A stretch of 45,695 nt of DNA from MED-G116 sp038147495 (GTDB lineage Bacteria; Pseudomonadota; Alphaproteobacteria; Puniceispirillales; Puniceispirillaceae), in contig JAYQTT010000010.1 of the NCBI GenBank assembly GCA_038147495.1, positions 1 through 45,695 on the forward strand, given 5' to 3'. The notes beneath the pieces were generated by a model, which searched no databases, was not told the DNA's origin, and saw nothing but the letters and a program-made list of their open reading frames with translations. Positions 8,807 through 15,786 of the stretch are shown one piece after another (the stretch's first letter is position 1; each line of letters opens with the position of its first letter). The position numbers were made by a program, and so were the translations under genes.

Positions 8807-9424
8807 CTAGCGACTGATCTGTTCCTCGATCGCGGAAATAAGCTTCGCCGAGGATGGACCGGTGGTCGGTGCAAACCAATCGACAAGATGGCCATCACGG
8901 TCAATCAAATGCTTGTGAAAGTTCCACCGCGGCACCTTCAACCGGCCTTGTTTGGCAATCCATTGATAGTAGGGATGCGCCTCCGGGCCTTTGACACGGA
9001 CTTTGTCTGCCATCGGAAAATCAATGCCAAAATTGACCTCGCAGAAGGATTTGATTTGCGCGGCATTTCCCGGTTCCTGACCGCCAAAATCGTCACTTGG
9101 CACGCCAATCACCACAAGGCCACGGTCACGATAGGTTTCCCACAGGGTCTGCAGGCCCTCATATTGTCCAGTGAAACCACATTGCGATGCGGTGTTGACC
9201 AGCAACACAGTTTTGCCGCGATAGTCAGCCAGCGGCAGTGACCCCCCTTCAATATTATCAAAGACAAAATCATGGGCGGTAACCGGTGTTGACGCCACAG
9301 CAGGATTGACAGGTGTTACCAAAATAGCCTCCAGCATCAAAAATAAAGCGATGATGAAACCACAGGCCGACCCCTTCGTGCGGGTCGGGCAGCTATGGTC
9401 ATTCTTGCGCGACAAATCCATCAT
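8807..9424 (-). CDS. Glutathione peroxidase family protein, exported
   Basis: A 205-residue member of the glutathione peroxidase family. After a hydrophobic segment near residues 20-45 (FIIALFLMLEAILV, ending PAVAS) that looks like a signal peptide, the catalytic core starts at about 50. NTASQCGFTGQYEGLQ carries the peroxidatic Cys in place of selenocysteine; FGGQEPGNAAQIKSFC contributes the Gln and a second Cys, and PRWNFHKHLID the Trp-Asn pair, so the catalytic tetrad is complete. Such Cys enzymes generally use thioredoxin to reduce hydroperoxides. Export to the periplasm is inferred from the N-terminus. Translation probably starts at the ATG pair at 9424, with GAGGG upstream. It is divergent from the small transcription unit at 9522-9731. 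Confidence 0.9.
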   Translation of the reverse strand: MMDLSRKNDHSCPTRTKGSACGFIIALFLMLEAILVTPVNPAVASTPVTAHDFVFDNIEGGSLPLADYRGKTVLLVNTASQCGFTGQYEGLQTLWETYRDRGLVVIGVPSDDFGGQEPGNAAQIKSFCEVNFGIDFPMADKVRVKGPEAHPYYQWIAKQGRLKVPRWNFHKHLIDRDGHLVDWFAPTTGPSSAKLISAIEEQISR

Positions 9425-9521
9425 CTCAACAATCCCTCATTTCGCTCTTTAAATAGGAGGACGCGGTTCAAATGCAAATGGCCAGGCGGGATCATGCGTT
9501 GGGATGGGCTGAAAATCAGTC

Positions 9522-9550
9522 GTGACAGCGCGATTTTTTCTGCATATGCT
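9522..9550 (+). promoter_or_regulatory. Sigma-70-type promoter of the small gene at 9590
   Basis: GTGACA at 9522-9527 (five of six matches to TTGACA) and TATGCT at 9545-9550 (four of six to TATAAT) are separated by exactly 17 bases. Transcription would begin near 9557, giving a leader of about 30 bases before the ATG at 9590. Confidence 0.5.
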
Positions 9551-9589
9551 CAATGCATTGTTCAAACAACAGCAAAAGGAGGTGATCTG

Positions 9590-9670
9590 ATGTCTAGTGA
9601 TTTTCGGTTTATGGCAATTAGCCAAGAGGTGGTCAACAGACTGACGAGCAGCCTTGTCATGTCTGTCTGA
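9590..9670 (+). CDS. Putative 26-residue small protein with perfect ribosome-binding site
   Basis: A 26-codon ORF (MSSDFRFMAI at the start, SSLVMSV at the end) is preceded by AAAGGAGGTGATC at 9575-9587. That is a 13-base exact complement of the conserved 16S rRNA 3' end, with a 7-base spacing from the AGGAGG core to the ATG. It has its own candidate promoter (9522-9550) and intrinsic terminator (9706-9731), so it looks like an independent transcription unit of about 175 nt between a divergent gene and a convergent one. The same frame is open further upstream, but the ribosome-binding site decides this start. The peptide has a hydrophobic, amphipathic character and no recognised family. It could be a membrane-associated micropeptide, a small regulator, or a dual-function small RNA. 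The function is unknown. Confidence 0.55.
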   Translation: MSSDFRFMAISQEVVNRLTSSLVMSV

Positions 9671-9705
9671 TACCGGAATTTTGGTTAGATGCTAACCATC
9701 ACGTT

Positions 9706-9731
9706 AAAGGGAGGCCGCGGCCTCCCTTTTT
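9706..9731 (+). terminator. Intrinsic terminator, fully palindromic stem
   Basis: AAAGGGAGGCCG and its exact reverse complement follow each other directly, giving a 10-bp GC-rich stem with a CGCG loop and a run of five T's. It ends the small transcription unit and, being symmetrical, may also act on transcription from the minus-strand side. Confidence 0.85.
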
Positions 9732-9759
9732 CGTTATCAGCAAAATTATCCGTCACCGC

Positions 9760-10314
9760 CTAGAGGTTTTTCTTGTAGGCCGCGATCGCCTCCTCCAAAT
9801 CCTTTACCTCACCGCAATTAAAGCTACACAGCTTGCGAAGCTTGCCAAGGAGCATCTCAGCCCCCTCAAGATTGCCAAGCGTAAGATAGAGTTCACCCTT
9901 ATATTCAAGTGCTCCTTTATGCCCAGGCTCTATCGCAAGTGCCTTGTCATAGGCTATTTCTGATGCGGCGTAATCGCCTTGCTTCCGCGCGCTGTAGCCA
10001 AGCAGATTCCAGGCGTCCGCATTGTCCGGGTTGGCGGCCACTTCCTCTTTCAACAGGACAAGCGCCTCGGCATAGCTCTCGCGCTTGACCAGAATTTCGG
10101 CCTCGCGCATTTCAGCAGAGACGGACGCAGAGGCATTGCTGCTGCTGCCTGAATCCGAACTGCCCGCGGCAAACGCATTCATTCCAAAACTGACGAGGGC
10201 AAAACATATGGCAAGGGCAAAGGCGGTTAACATGACCCAATGCCTGCGCGCAGTGTCTTGCTCTTGCCGAAGTGCAACAGCTCGCGCCTGCTGTCTTTTG
10301 TTGTGATATGTCAT
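9760..10314 (-). CDS. Membrane-anchored TPR protein
   Basis: About 184 residues. A basic N-terminus is followed by one hydrophobic segment (WVMLTAFALAICFALVSFGM, about residues 26-45), then a Ser/Gly-rich linker and two to three tetratricopeptide repeats (EALVLLKEEVAANPDNADAW, NLLGYSARKQGDYAASEIAY, EYKGELYLTLGNLEGAEMLL). The C-terminus has a close Cys pair, KLCSFNCGEVKDLEEAI, which recurs in alphaproteobacterial TPR proteins and may form a disulfide or bind metal. It is probably periplasmic and attached to the inner membrane. I chose the ATG at 10314 over the longer frame starting at 10383 because TTGGAGGG lies about ten bases upstream of it. The partner and process are unknown. Confidence 0.82.
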   Translation of the reverse strand: MTYHNKRQQARAVALRQEQDTARRHWVMLTAFALAICFALVSFGMNAFAAGSSDSGSSSNASASVSAEMREAEILVKRESYAEALVLLKEEVAANPDNADAWNLLGYSARKQGDYAASEIAYDKALAIEPGHKGALEYKGELYLTLGNLEGAEMLLGKLRKLCSFNCGEVKDLEEAIAAYKKNL

Positions 10315-10492
10315 TTTACTGGCCCTCCAATGTCTTCCAAAGTCTGGAAACCCCAAACCCGTCTCATCCTCTGTGGAACACACCTCATGATTGGCACCAG
10401 AATGATGAGCTATGCTAACAAGACATAGGCATCACAGCGCCGCATTCAAGGTCAGTGAATAAGGTCGGTCAGCAAGGCGACCAAACCAACTC

Positions 10493-11002
10493 TCAGCTGT
10501 TTGGCGTCACCGACAGACCGTCAGCCACCGTTGCGCCGGTCAGCTTCTGTAGATCGCCAGTGGTGGATTGAAACACACAATGCGGGTGCCCGGCAGCCGC
10601 CCAGACAACATCAAAGCGAAACAAGGATTGGTCCATAATAACCGTAATTTCAGGTGGCAGACCAATTGGCGAGACACCGCCAATCGCATAGCCTGTTGTT
10701 GCCTTTACGATATCTGCGCGGGGTCTGGTGCATTCAGCCTCATCACCAAGAATTTTGGCAAGAACGGCAAGGTCACATTGCCTGTCACCGGCAAGCAGCG
10801 CGACTACAGCCTGGTTCCCGGACGCGCGCATAAAAACCAACGTCTTTACGATAGCCCCGACAGGCACACCAAGCGCCAAAGCCGCCTCACCGGCGCTTCG
10901 GGCGGTATCAGCAAGCGCAATGACACTGTGAGGGTGATTGGCGGCATCTAGACACGCCGCAACATGCTGAACCGATGGATGCTGCAGGGCAGCGTCAGTC
11001 AT
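10493..11002 (-). CDS. ybaK: YbaK/ProX-type aminoacyl-tRNA deacylase
   Basis: This 169-residue protein has the YbaK/EbsC fold: VGAIVKTLVFM with the conserved catalytic-site Lys, then VVALLAGDRQCDLAVLAKIL, and the signature TGYAIGGVSPIGLP in the C-terminal half, followed by IMDQSLFRFDVVWAAAGHP. Such proteins hydrolyse mischarged aminoacyl-tRNA (Cys-tRNA-Pro or Ala-tRNA-Pro) in trans. The precise tRNA specificity cannot be read here. Its start overlaps the stop of the homocysteine methyltransferase gene upstream by four bases (ATGA), so the two are translationally coupled. Confidence 0.9.
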   Translation of the reverse strand: MTDAALQHPSVQHVAACLDAANHPHSVIALADTARSAGEAALALGVPVGAIVKTLVFMRASGNQAVVALLAGDRQCDLAVLAKILGDEAECTRPRADIVKATTGYAIGGVSPIGLPPEITVIMDQSLFRFDVVWAAAGHPHCVFQSTTGDLQKLTGATVADGLSVTPNS

Positions 11003-11922
11003 GATGCGACTTTATCCTTGCGCAGGACAGACGACAGGTGAGCAATATGGTCCGGAGAGATGCCACAACAGCCACCAATGATATCAGCGCCAAGCCTTGC
11101 CCATTCTTTGGCAAATTCGCCATAGACGGCAGGCGTGATATCAGCACGCAATTCATGCAACGCCGCGTTTGATCCTTCATATTCTTCAGTCATCGTTGGA
11201 AACGCATTGGCATAAACCCCAACCAGCGGTCGCAATTTGCCATGCTTGCGGGAATAGCCATCCAGCATTGTCCGCGTCAATTTCACCGCCTCGCCCATGA
11301 CCTCGGGTTGGCTGCAATTGAACAGCAGGGCGTCATAACGGAGTGTTTCAATATTGTCCAAAAGGTCGGCCAGAGCCTCGCCTGACCGCAATCTTGGCGT
11401 GCCAGCCTCAACCTTGAGATCTTCAAGGGTTACCGACACCCATATATCGGCGGCGACATCCTCAAACACATCCAGAAAGGTTGTCACCTCTTCAATTGAT
11501 CCCAAAGTCTCGCCGATAAAAATATCGGCTACCGGCGCCAGCCTTTCGCGAAATTTCTTCATCATCACGCGTGCCTGTGCCGCCACAAAACGATCCGGCA
11601 AATAAGAGCCAAACATTGGTGGCACCGATCCGGCAACACGGACCTCACGAGATGCCTCCTTGGCCGCATTGCCCGCCTCGCGCGCCGCAATCGCCAGAAG
11701 TTCATCAGCGCGCGCGGCGTAGGTCTCCTCGCCAATATGATGCGGCACAACCGCATAGCTGTTTGTCGAAATGACGTCGGCACCGGCTTCGATGAAGGCA
11801 TCATGCGCCTGACGAACAAAGTGAGGTGCCTCCATCAAGGCAGCAGCCGACCATTCGGGCTGCCTAAATGGTGCGCCCATTGCCTGGAGCTGTCGTCCCA
11901 AGCCCCCATCCAGAATAATCAT
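10999..11922 (-). CDS. mmuM: Homocysteine S-methyltransferase family protein
   Basis: About 307 residues of the homocysteine-binding barrel fold. The N-terminus reads MIILDGGLGRQLQ, and the three zinc-binding Cys are present: one in ALLFNCSQPEV and the pair in IIGGCCGISPDHI. The protein would transfer a methyl group from S-methylmethionine or S-adenosylmethionine to homocysteine to give methionine. The donor cannot be decided from sequence alone. I chose the ATG at 11922 rather than 11949 because GGGGAGGG stands six bases upstream and the domain starts at once. It is followed by ybaK with an ATGA overlap, forming a two-gene operon. I looked for a SAM-type riboswitch in the leader and found none. 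Confidence 0.88.
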   Translation of the reverse strand: MIILDGGLGRQLQAMGAPFRQPEWSAAALMEAPHFVRQAHDAFIEAGADVISTNSYAVVPHHIGEETYAARADELLAIAAREAGNAAKEASREVRVAGSVPPMFGSYLPDRFVAAQARVMMKKFRERLAPVADIFIGETLGSIEEVTTFLDVFEDVAADIWVSVTLEDLKVEAGTPRLRSGEALADLLDNIETLRYDALLFNCSQPEVMGEAVKLTRTMLDGYSRKHGKLRPLVGVYANAFPTMTEEYEGSNAALHELRADITPAVYGEFAKEWARLGADIIGGCCGISPDHIAHLSSVLRKDKVAS

Positions 11923-12086
11923 GAAACACCCTCCCCACCGGATGGCCATTATGGTGACAGCTTTCTATAGGTGTGGCAATATGTCTCATGCAGAGCCTTG
12001 CTTTCACAATGGTCCATAGATGATCGACAATGATCCTAACATGCAGAAAATGAACATATTCCCGGCTCCGTACGGCAGGTGCAAAT

Positions 12087-12431
12087 ATGTATGATGCCGG
12101 CCTCGCAGAACGTCTTCGCGAGATGATAGGCGGCATGCCCGACATGGAAGAATCAACAATGTTCGGCGGATTCGGCTATCTGATGAATGGTCATATCTGT
12201 GTTTTTGTCTGGTCTGACAGGCTGGTCATCCGCATTGGAACCGAAACTGTCGCCAGCCTTGATAATGACCCTTATGTTGGCCCCATGGATTTCACCGGCA
12301 AAGCAATGCGCGGCTGGGCCACAGTTTCTGCCGAGGGCATCGCCGAAGATGATGACCTTCAAAGATATGTCGAAATGGCAATTATGTTCTGCGCCAGCTT
12401 ACCGGCAAAGGGGCCGAAAAAATCTAACTGA
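12087..12431 (+). CDS. TfoX N-terminal domain protein
   Basis: A 114-residue protein made only of the TfoX/Sxy N-terminal domain: the tract MEESTMFGGFGYLMNGHICVFV is the family hallmark, with RIGTETVAS and MRGWATVSAEGIAEDDDL after it. In Haemophilus and E. coli full-length TfoX/Sxy promotes competence gene expression. Stand-alone N-domains are common in alphaproteobacteria and have no proven role. CAGGTG lies upstream of the ATG. The gene converges with, and overlaps by eight bases, the small membrane protein gene on the minus strand. Confidence 0.85.
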   Translation: MYDAGLAERLREMIGGMPDMEESTMFGGFGYLMNGHICVFVWSDRLVIRIGTETVASLDNDPYVGPMDFTGKAMRGWATVSAEGIAEDDDLQRYVEMAIMFCASLPAKGPKKSN

Positions 12432-12654
12432 GGTCGAAGCCACACATACGGGCGATTGCACGGACCACTTCCTGATTGCGGACGGCGAACGGCAATATGC
12501 CAATGGCAAGTAGCATGATCGCTGCCCAGATCAGCCACACCGACCAATCGGCATGACGCCCCTCGGCAGCATCACCAAGGCTCGTTGAGCTTTGATCCTG
12601 AGGTTTGTTCTCGGTGATATCTGGCATGAAGTGTCCGTTGATGTGTTCGTGCAT
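12424..12654 (-). CDS. Small single-pass membrane protein, unknown
   Basis: A frame of 76 codons (67 if the internal ATG at 12627 is used) encoding an acidic, polar N-terminal part, one hydrophobic segment (WSVWLIWAAIMLLAIGILPFAV) and a short basic tail. No family is recognised. Neither possible start has a strong ribosome-binding site. Its position, same-strand orientation and clear transmembrane segment make it a plausible but unproven gene. Confidence 0.5.
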   Translation of the reverse strand: MHEHINGHFMPDITENKPQDQSSTSLGDAAEGRHADWSVWLIWAAIMLLAIGILPFAVRNQEVVRAIARMCGFDLS

Positions 12655-12704
12655 CCCGCAGGCGGGTTGATCTCTTGCTTATCTCGTATGCCTGTTGAAC
12701 CAGA

Positions 12705-12902
12705 CTAGGTCTTCATTACAAATTCAAGACCGGATTGCGAGCCAACATAAAGACCGGGTTTGCGCATATTCAAAGATATCAGCAGATCACCCACAGCCAG
12801 CATCACATCAACCCTGTTCCCCTGAATCCGTACAATGGTTCCGGCGGCATCCTGGCCTGTTTCTGTGCAGGTCAGCGTTACCTTTTGATCAATTGCAAGC
12901 AT
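12705..12902 (-). CDS. Small PilZ-like protein, unknown
   Basis: About 65 residues, with a pattern of short strands (KVTLTCTETGQDAAGTIVRI, RVDVMLAVGDLLISL) reminiscent of a minimal beta-barrel such as a degenerate PilZ domain, but the c-di-GMP-binding RxxxR motif is absent. I chose the ATG at 12902 because TGAGG lies a suitable distance upstream. It lies directly downstream of the DUF2237 gene on the same strand and is probably in one operon with it and plsC. The function is unknown. Confidence 0.55.
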   Translation of the reverse strand: MLAIDQKVTLTCTETGQDAAGTIVRIQGNRVDVMLAVGDLLISLNMRKPGLYVGSQSGLEFVMKT

Positions 12903-12909
12903 ATGCACC

Positions 12910-13302
12910 TCATTGCAAATCGATGGCGTGCGCTTTCAAATCTTCGAGCGCACAGATAGATAAAGTGACGATATTCGTTGCACCAAGCCGCACTTTTGGT
13001 GCGCATCCGGCCTGCCTTGCCTGTTCCCAGCGGGCCGCACAAAGACACCATTGATCACCATCTTTCAGACCGTCAAAACCGAATTGCGGCATTGGAGTCG
13101 ATAAATCATTGCCGGCAGCTTTACTAAAGGCAAGAAATTCAGTGGTCATGATCGCACAAACCGTATGCAGGCCGCGATCATGCGGTCCGGTGTGGCAACA
13201 TCCATCGCGGAAGAACCCGGTAAGTGGATCATGTGAACAGCTGGCAAGCGGCCCACCAAGAACATTTTTCTGTCCTTCCGGACGCCCGCTTCCTCCATCC
13301 AT
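12910..13302 (-). CDS. DUF2237 family protein
   Basis: This 130-residue protein shows the full DUF2237 signature: NVLGGPLASCSHDPLTGFFR, then DGCCHTGPHDRGLHTVCA, TTEFLAFSKAAGNDLSTPMP and DGDQWCLCAARWEQA. Several conserved Cys and His residues suggest metal binding, but no biochemical function is known for the family. The start overlaps the plsC stop, indicating translational coupling and a plsC-DUF2237-small protein operon. Confidence 0.9.
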   Translation of the reverse strand: MDGGSGRPEGQKNVLGGPLASCSHDPLTGFFRDGCCHTGPHDRGLHTVCAIMTTEFLAFSKAAGNDLSTPMPQFGFDGLKDGDQWCLCAARWEQARQAGCAPKVRLGATNIVTLSICALEDLKAHAIDLQ

Positions 13303-14036
13303 CAGCTCATCTCCATTTCACTGTCATTCTTCTGATATGGGGCATCAATCGCTGTCATGCCAGCCTCTATCCGACGTTCAAGTTCGGCCATAAATTCCTT
13401 GCGGTTCATCCCGGGAGCAATCGGTTCAAGAAATTTTACATCAATAATGCCCGGCTTTTTCTGCCAGCTGTTGCGTGGCCACACATGGCCTGAATTCAAG
13501 GCCACAGGCACAACCGGCAGGCCGGTCGCGTCATAGAGGGCAAAAACGCCAACTTCATAACCATGATGTGCACCCGGCGCTACGCGCGTACCCTGCGGAA
13601 AAATCAACATCGAGCGGCCCCTGTCGCGATGCCGCACAGCCGCCTTGCGCATTGCTTTCAGTGCCTTCATTCCCCCTGCCCGATTAACCGCGACACAGCC
13701 CGCCTTGAGGAAAAACAGCCCAATCAGGGGCAACAACAGCAATTCGCGCTTCATCACCGTCACTGGCAGATGCAAATAACCAACAAGAACAATGGTCTCC
13801 CATGCCGATTGATGCTTTGCGGCATAGATCACCTGCCTATCAAGTGCGTCATCTCCAGTGATGCGGTGGCGCACACCGACAATGCGCAGAAGCCAACCGG
13901 TTACCCACCCCCAAAACCGGGCAACGAGCCTTATTACCACCAATGGCAACACCAAGACGGGCAACAACAGAACAACGATCAGCGTCGTAAACAGATAGAA
14001 CAGACTGTTAAACAGGAATGATCTGAGATACATCAT
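13302..14036 (-). CDS. plsC: 1-acyl-sn-glycerol-3-phosphate acyltransferase
   Basis: About 244 residues. A hydrophobic N-terminal segment (LFYLFTTLIVVLLLPVLVLPLVV) anchors the protein to the inner membrane. The catalytic motif is KHQSAWET (the H-x4-D/E motif with Glu). The substrate-binding motif FPQGTRVAPG follows, then VVPVALNSGHVWPR. The enzyme acylates lysophosphatidic acid to phosphatidic acid in phospholipid synthesis. The frame extends upstream to a GTG at 14075, but homologues begin near the MMYLRS segment, so I place the start at 14036; the ribosome-binding sites do not settle this. It is followed by the DUF2237 gene with overlapping stop and start. Confidence 0.88.
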   Translation of the reverse strand: MMYLRSFLFNSLFYLFTTLIVVLLLPVLVLPLVVIRLVARFWGWVTGWLLRIVGVRHRITGDDALDRQVIYAAKHQSAWETIVLVGYLHLPVTVMKRELLLLPLIGLFFLKAGCVAVNRAGGMKALKAMRKAAVRHRDRGRSMLIFPQGTRVAPGAHHGYEVGVFALYDATGLPVVPVALNSGHVWPRNSWQKKPGIIDVKFLEPIAPGMNRKEFMAELERRIEAGMTAIDAPYQKNDSEMEMS

Positions 14037-14192
14037 ATCCGGAAAATAGGCGTAAAAAGAAAGCATCGCAATCACGTTATGGCGAACGCCACATGAATAG
14101 GCCGGACGGCAGGTCGAAGCATTGCCTTACGGCAAAAACACCGCAGAACAGGCAGACAGGAACGAGCCGTCCATCTGCATCATCTCAGGACA

Positions 14193-14603
14193 ATGGGCAA
14201 TAAAGGCGTGGCAGATAATCCAGACAAATCAACCGGCACAAACAATCCGGCTTCCCCGGCTTCTCCGGATTCCGTTATGCGAGATGAAGACTGGCACCAG
14301 CGTGCCGAGATGGCGCTTGCGTCAGTGCTCAAGGCAGAGCGGCTGATCACCTATGCCGAACTTGCCGATGCAGCGCAAATTCCCGGCCCGCACCGTATCC
14401 ATAAATTGACCATTTGGCTTGAAGCCTTGCTTGAGGCTGATCACGCGAACGGCACCCAGTTGCGCGCGGCGCGGGTGATTTCACGTAACCGCGGCGGGAT
14501 CCCGGCCCCGGGTTTCTTTATGAAATGTGCCGCACTCGGGATTTATGATGGCCCACCAGACGGACCAAAAGCCATCACCTTTCATCTAAATCTGCTTGGC
14601 TGA
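14193..14603 (+). CDS. Conserved hypothetical, faintly alkyltransferase-like
   Basis: A 136-residue protein with a disordered, Ser/Pro/Asn-rich N-terminus of about 30 residues and a compact domain after it. The order ITYAELADAAQIPGPHR, a helix, RAARVISRNRGGIPAPGFF resembles the winged-helix core of alkyltransferase-like/MGMT proteins (TYGxLA ... P..R ... RVV...G). The catalytic PCHR motif and its Trp substitute are missing. I cannot assign it to a named family with confidence. The gene lies alone on the plus strand, converging with the TusA-like gene. Confidence 0.7.
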   Translation: MGNKGVADNPDKSTGTNNPASPASPDSVMRDEDWHQRAEMALASVLKAERLITYAELADAAQIPGPHRIHKLTIWLEALLEADHANGTQLRAARVISRNRGGIPAPGFFMKCAALGIYDGPPDGPKAITFHLNLLG

Positions 14604-14618
14604 GGCAAACGCGCCAGA

Positions 14619-14897
14619 TCAATCACCAACGGCACCAGCCCGGATTATGAAGGTAAAGACCGTTCCAGCGGTTTGCGTTTCCACCAGTTGGTGGCCATTG
14701 GTGTGGCAGAAATGATCAAAATCAAGCGGTGCCGCCGGATCATCGGCCATAACCTGCAATATCTCACCTGCCGCCATGCTATTTATCTGGCGCCGTGCTT
14801 TTAACACGGGCAACGGGCATTTGAGGCCCGTCAGATCAAGGCTGTGCGCGGGTGTGATTGCCGATGCATCTGGGTTTTGTTGTGACGGGCTGTTCAT
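14619..14897 (-). CDS. TusA/SirA family sulfur-carrier protein
   Basis: A 92-residue protein with the TusA motif LDLTGLKCPLPVLKARR (CPxP with the sulfur-accepting Cys), then ILQVMADDPAAPLDFDHFC, the usual second strand and helix. TusA-like proteins pass persulfide sulfur to tRNA modification, molybdenum-cofactor or other sulfur pathways. A poorly conserved N-terminal extension of about 18 residues precedes the domain. No desulfurase or tus relay genes are adjacent, so the target pathway is open. Confidence 0.88.
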   Translation of the reverse strand: MNSPSQQNPDASAITPAHSLDLTGLKCPLPVLKARRQINSMAAGEILQVMADDPAAPLDFDHFCHTNGHQLVETQTAGTVFTFIIRAGAVGD

Positions 14898-15052
14898 GCG
14901 CCCAAACTATCGCCACAGCGCATCAAGCGCCAGTGAGAAAATGCCGCAATCTCATCAACTACGGCGCGATGACCATAAACCACACAGCTTTTTTCGAAAT
15001 TTCATAGCGTTACAGACTTGCTATTGACGCTTGGCAGACGCTAGATAGGGCC

Positions 15053-15784
15053 ATGAGTATTTGGGGAATGATTATCGGCGGCGCCGCAGGCTTCGCTTTT
15101 GGCGGGCCTATTGGCGGTTTGCTTGGCGCTGCGGCGGGTATCGCGGTTGAGCGTGGGTTCGCACCGCCAAAACCGAATGATGCATCTGATGCCAGCCGTA
15201 AGGTCGCCTTCACTGTCGCGGTCATCGCATTATCGGCAAAGATGGCAAAGGCTGACGGCAAGGTGACCCATGATGAAATTGCCGCGTTTCGTCAGCGTGT
15301 CCATATCCCGCCAAGCGAGGTCAAGCAGGTTGGCCGGTTTTGGGATCTGGCCAGACAAACGCCAGATGGCTATGAGGATTACGCCAAGCAGGTTGCCAAA
15401 CTCTTTGTCAAGAAGGCCCCCATTCTTGAACAATTGCTCGATCTGCTGTTCCACATCGCGGCCTCTGATGGCGCCATCACCCAGCCTGAAACCGAATATC
15501 TCGCCACTGTGGCCCAGATTTTTGGATTCTCGGACAGTGACTTTGCCAGACTGCAAGCCCTTCATGGCGAGTCAGGCCCGTCCGCTTTTGAGATTTTAGG
15601 CGTATCACCTGACATCGATGATGACAGTTTGCGAAGCAGATGGCGCGAGCTTGTGCGTGACAACCATCCAGACAAGCTGATCGCCGAAGGTATGCCCGAG
15701 GAATTTATCAAGGTTGCCACAGACAAGCTGGCAAAGATCAATGCCGCCTATGACGCAATTGCCGCAAAACGGGGACTTCGCTAG
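15053..15784 (+). CDS. TerB-DnaJ protein, DjlA-like
   Basis: This 243-residue protein has a glycine-rich hydrophobic N-terminus (WGMIIGGAAGFAFGGPIGGL) that may insert in the membrane. A TerB-like helical domain follows at about residues 45-165, with ALSAKMAKADGKVTHDE and LLFHIAASDGAITQPE (acidic metal-binding loops). The C-terminal J domain (about 175-243) contains DNHPDKLIAEGMPEE with the HPD motif that stimulates DnaK. This is the DjlA architecture, an inner-membrane co-chaperone. The ribosome-binding site is weak (AGGG). The uup start follows two bases after the stop, so the two are likely cotranscribed. Confidence 0.88.
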   Translation: MSIWGMIIGGAAGFAFGGPIGGLLGAAAGIAVERGFAPPKPNDASDASRKVAFTVAVIALSAKMAKADGKVTHDEIAAFRQRVHIPPSEVKQVGRFWDLARQTPDGYEDYAKQVAKLFVKKAPILEQLLDLLFHIAASDGAITQPETEYLATVAQIFGFSDSDFARLQALHGESGPSAFEILGVSPDIDDDSLRSRWRELVRDNHPDKLIAEGMPEEFIKVATDKLAKINAAYDAIAAKRGLR

Positions 15785-15786
15785 CC

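Noticed and set aside
11923..12086. SAM or SAH riboswitch in front of the homocysteine methyltransferase gene
   Set aside because: I could not find the conserved pairing elements of SAM-I, SAM-II or SAH riboswitches in the leader.
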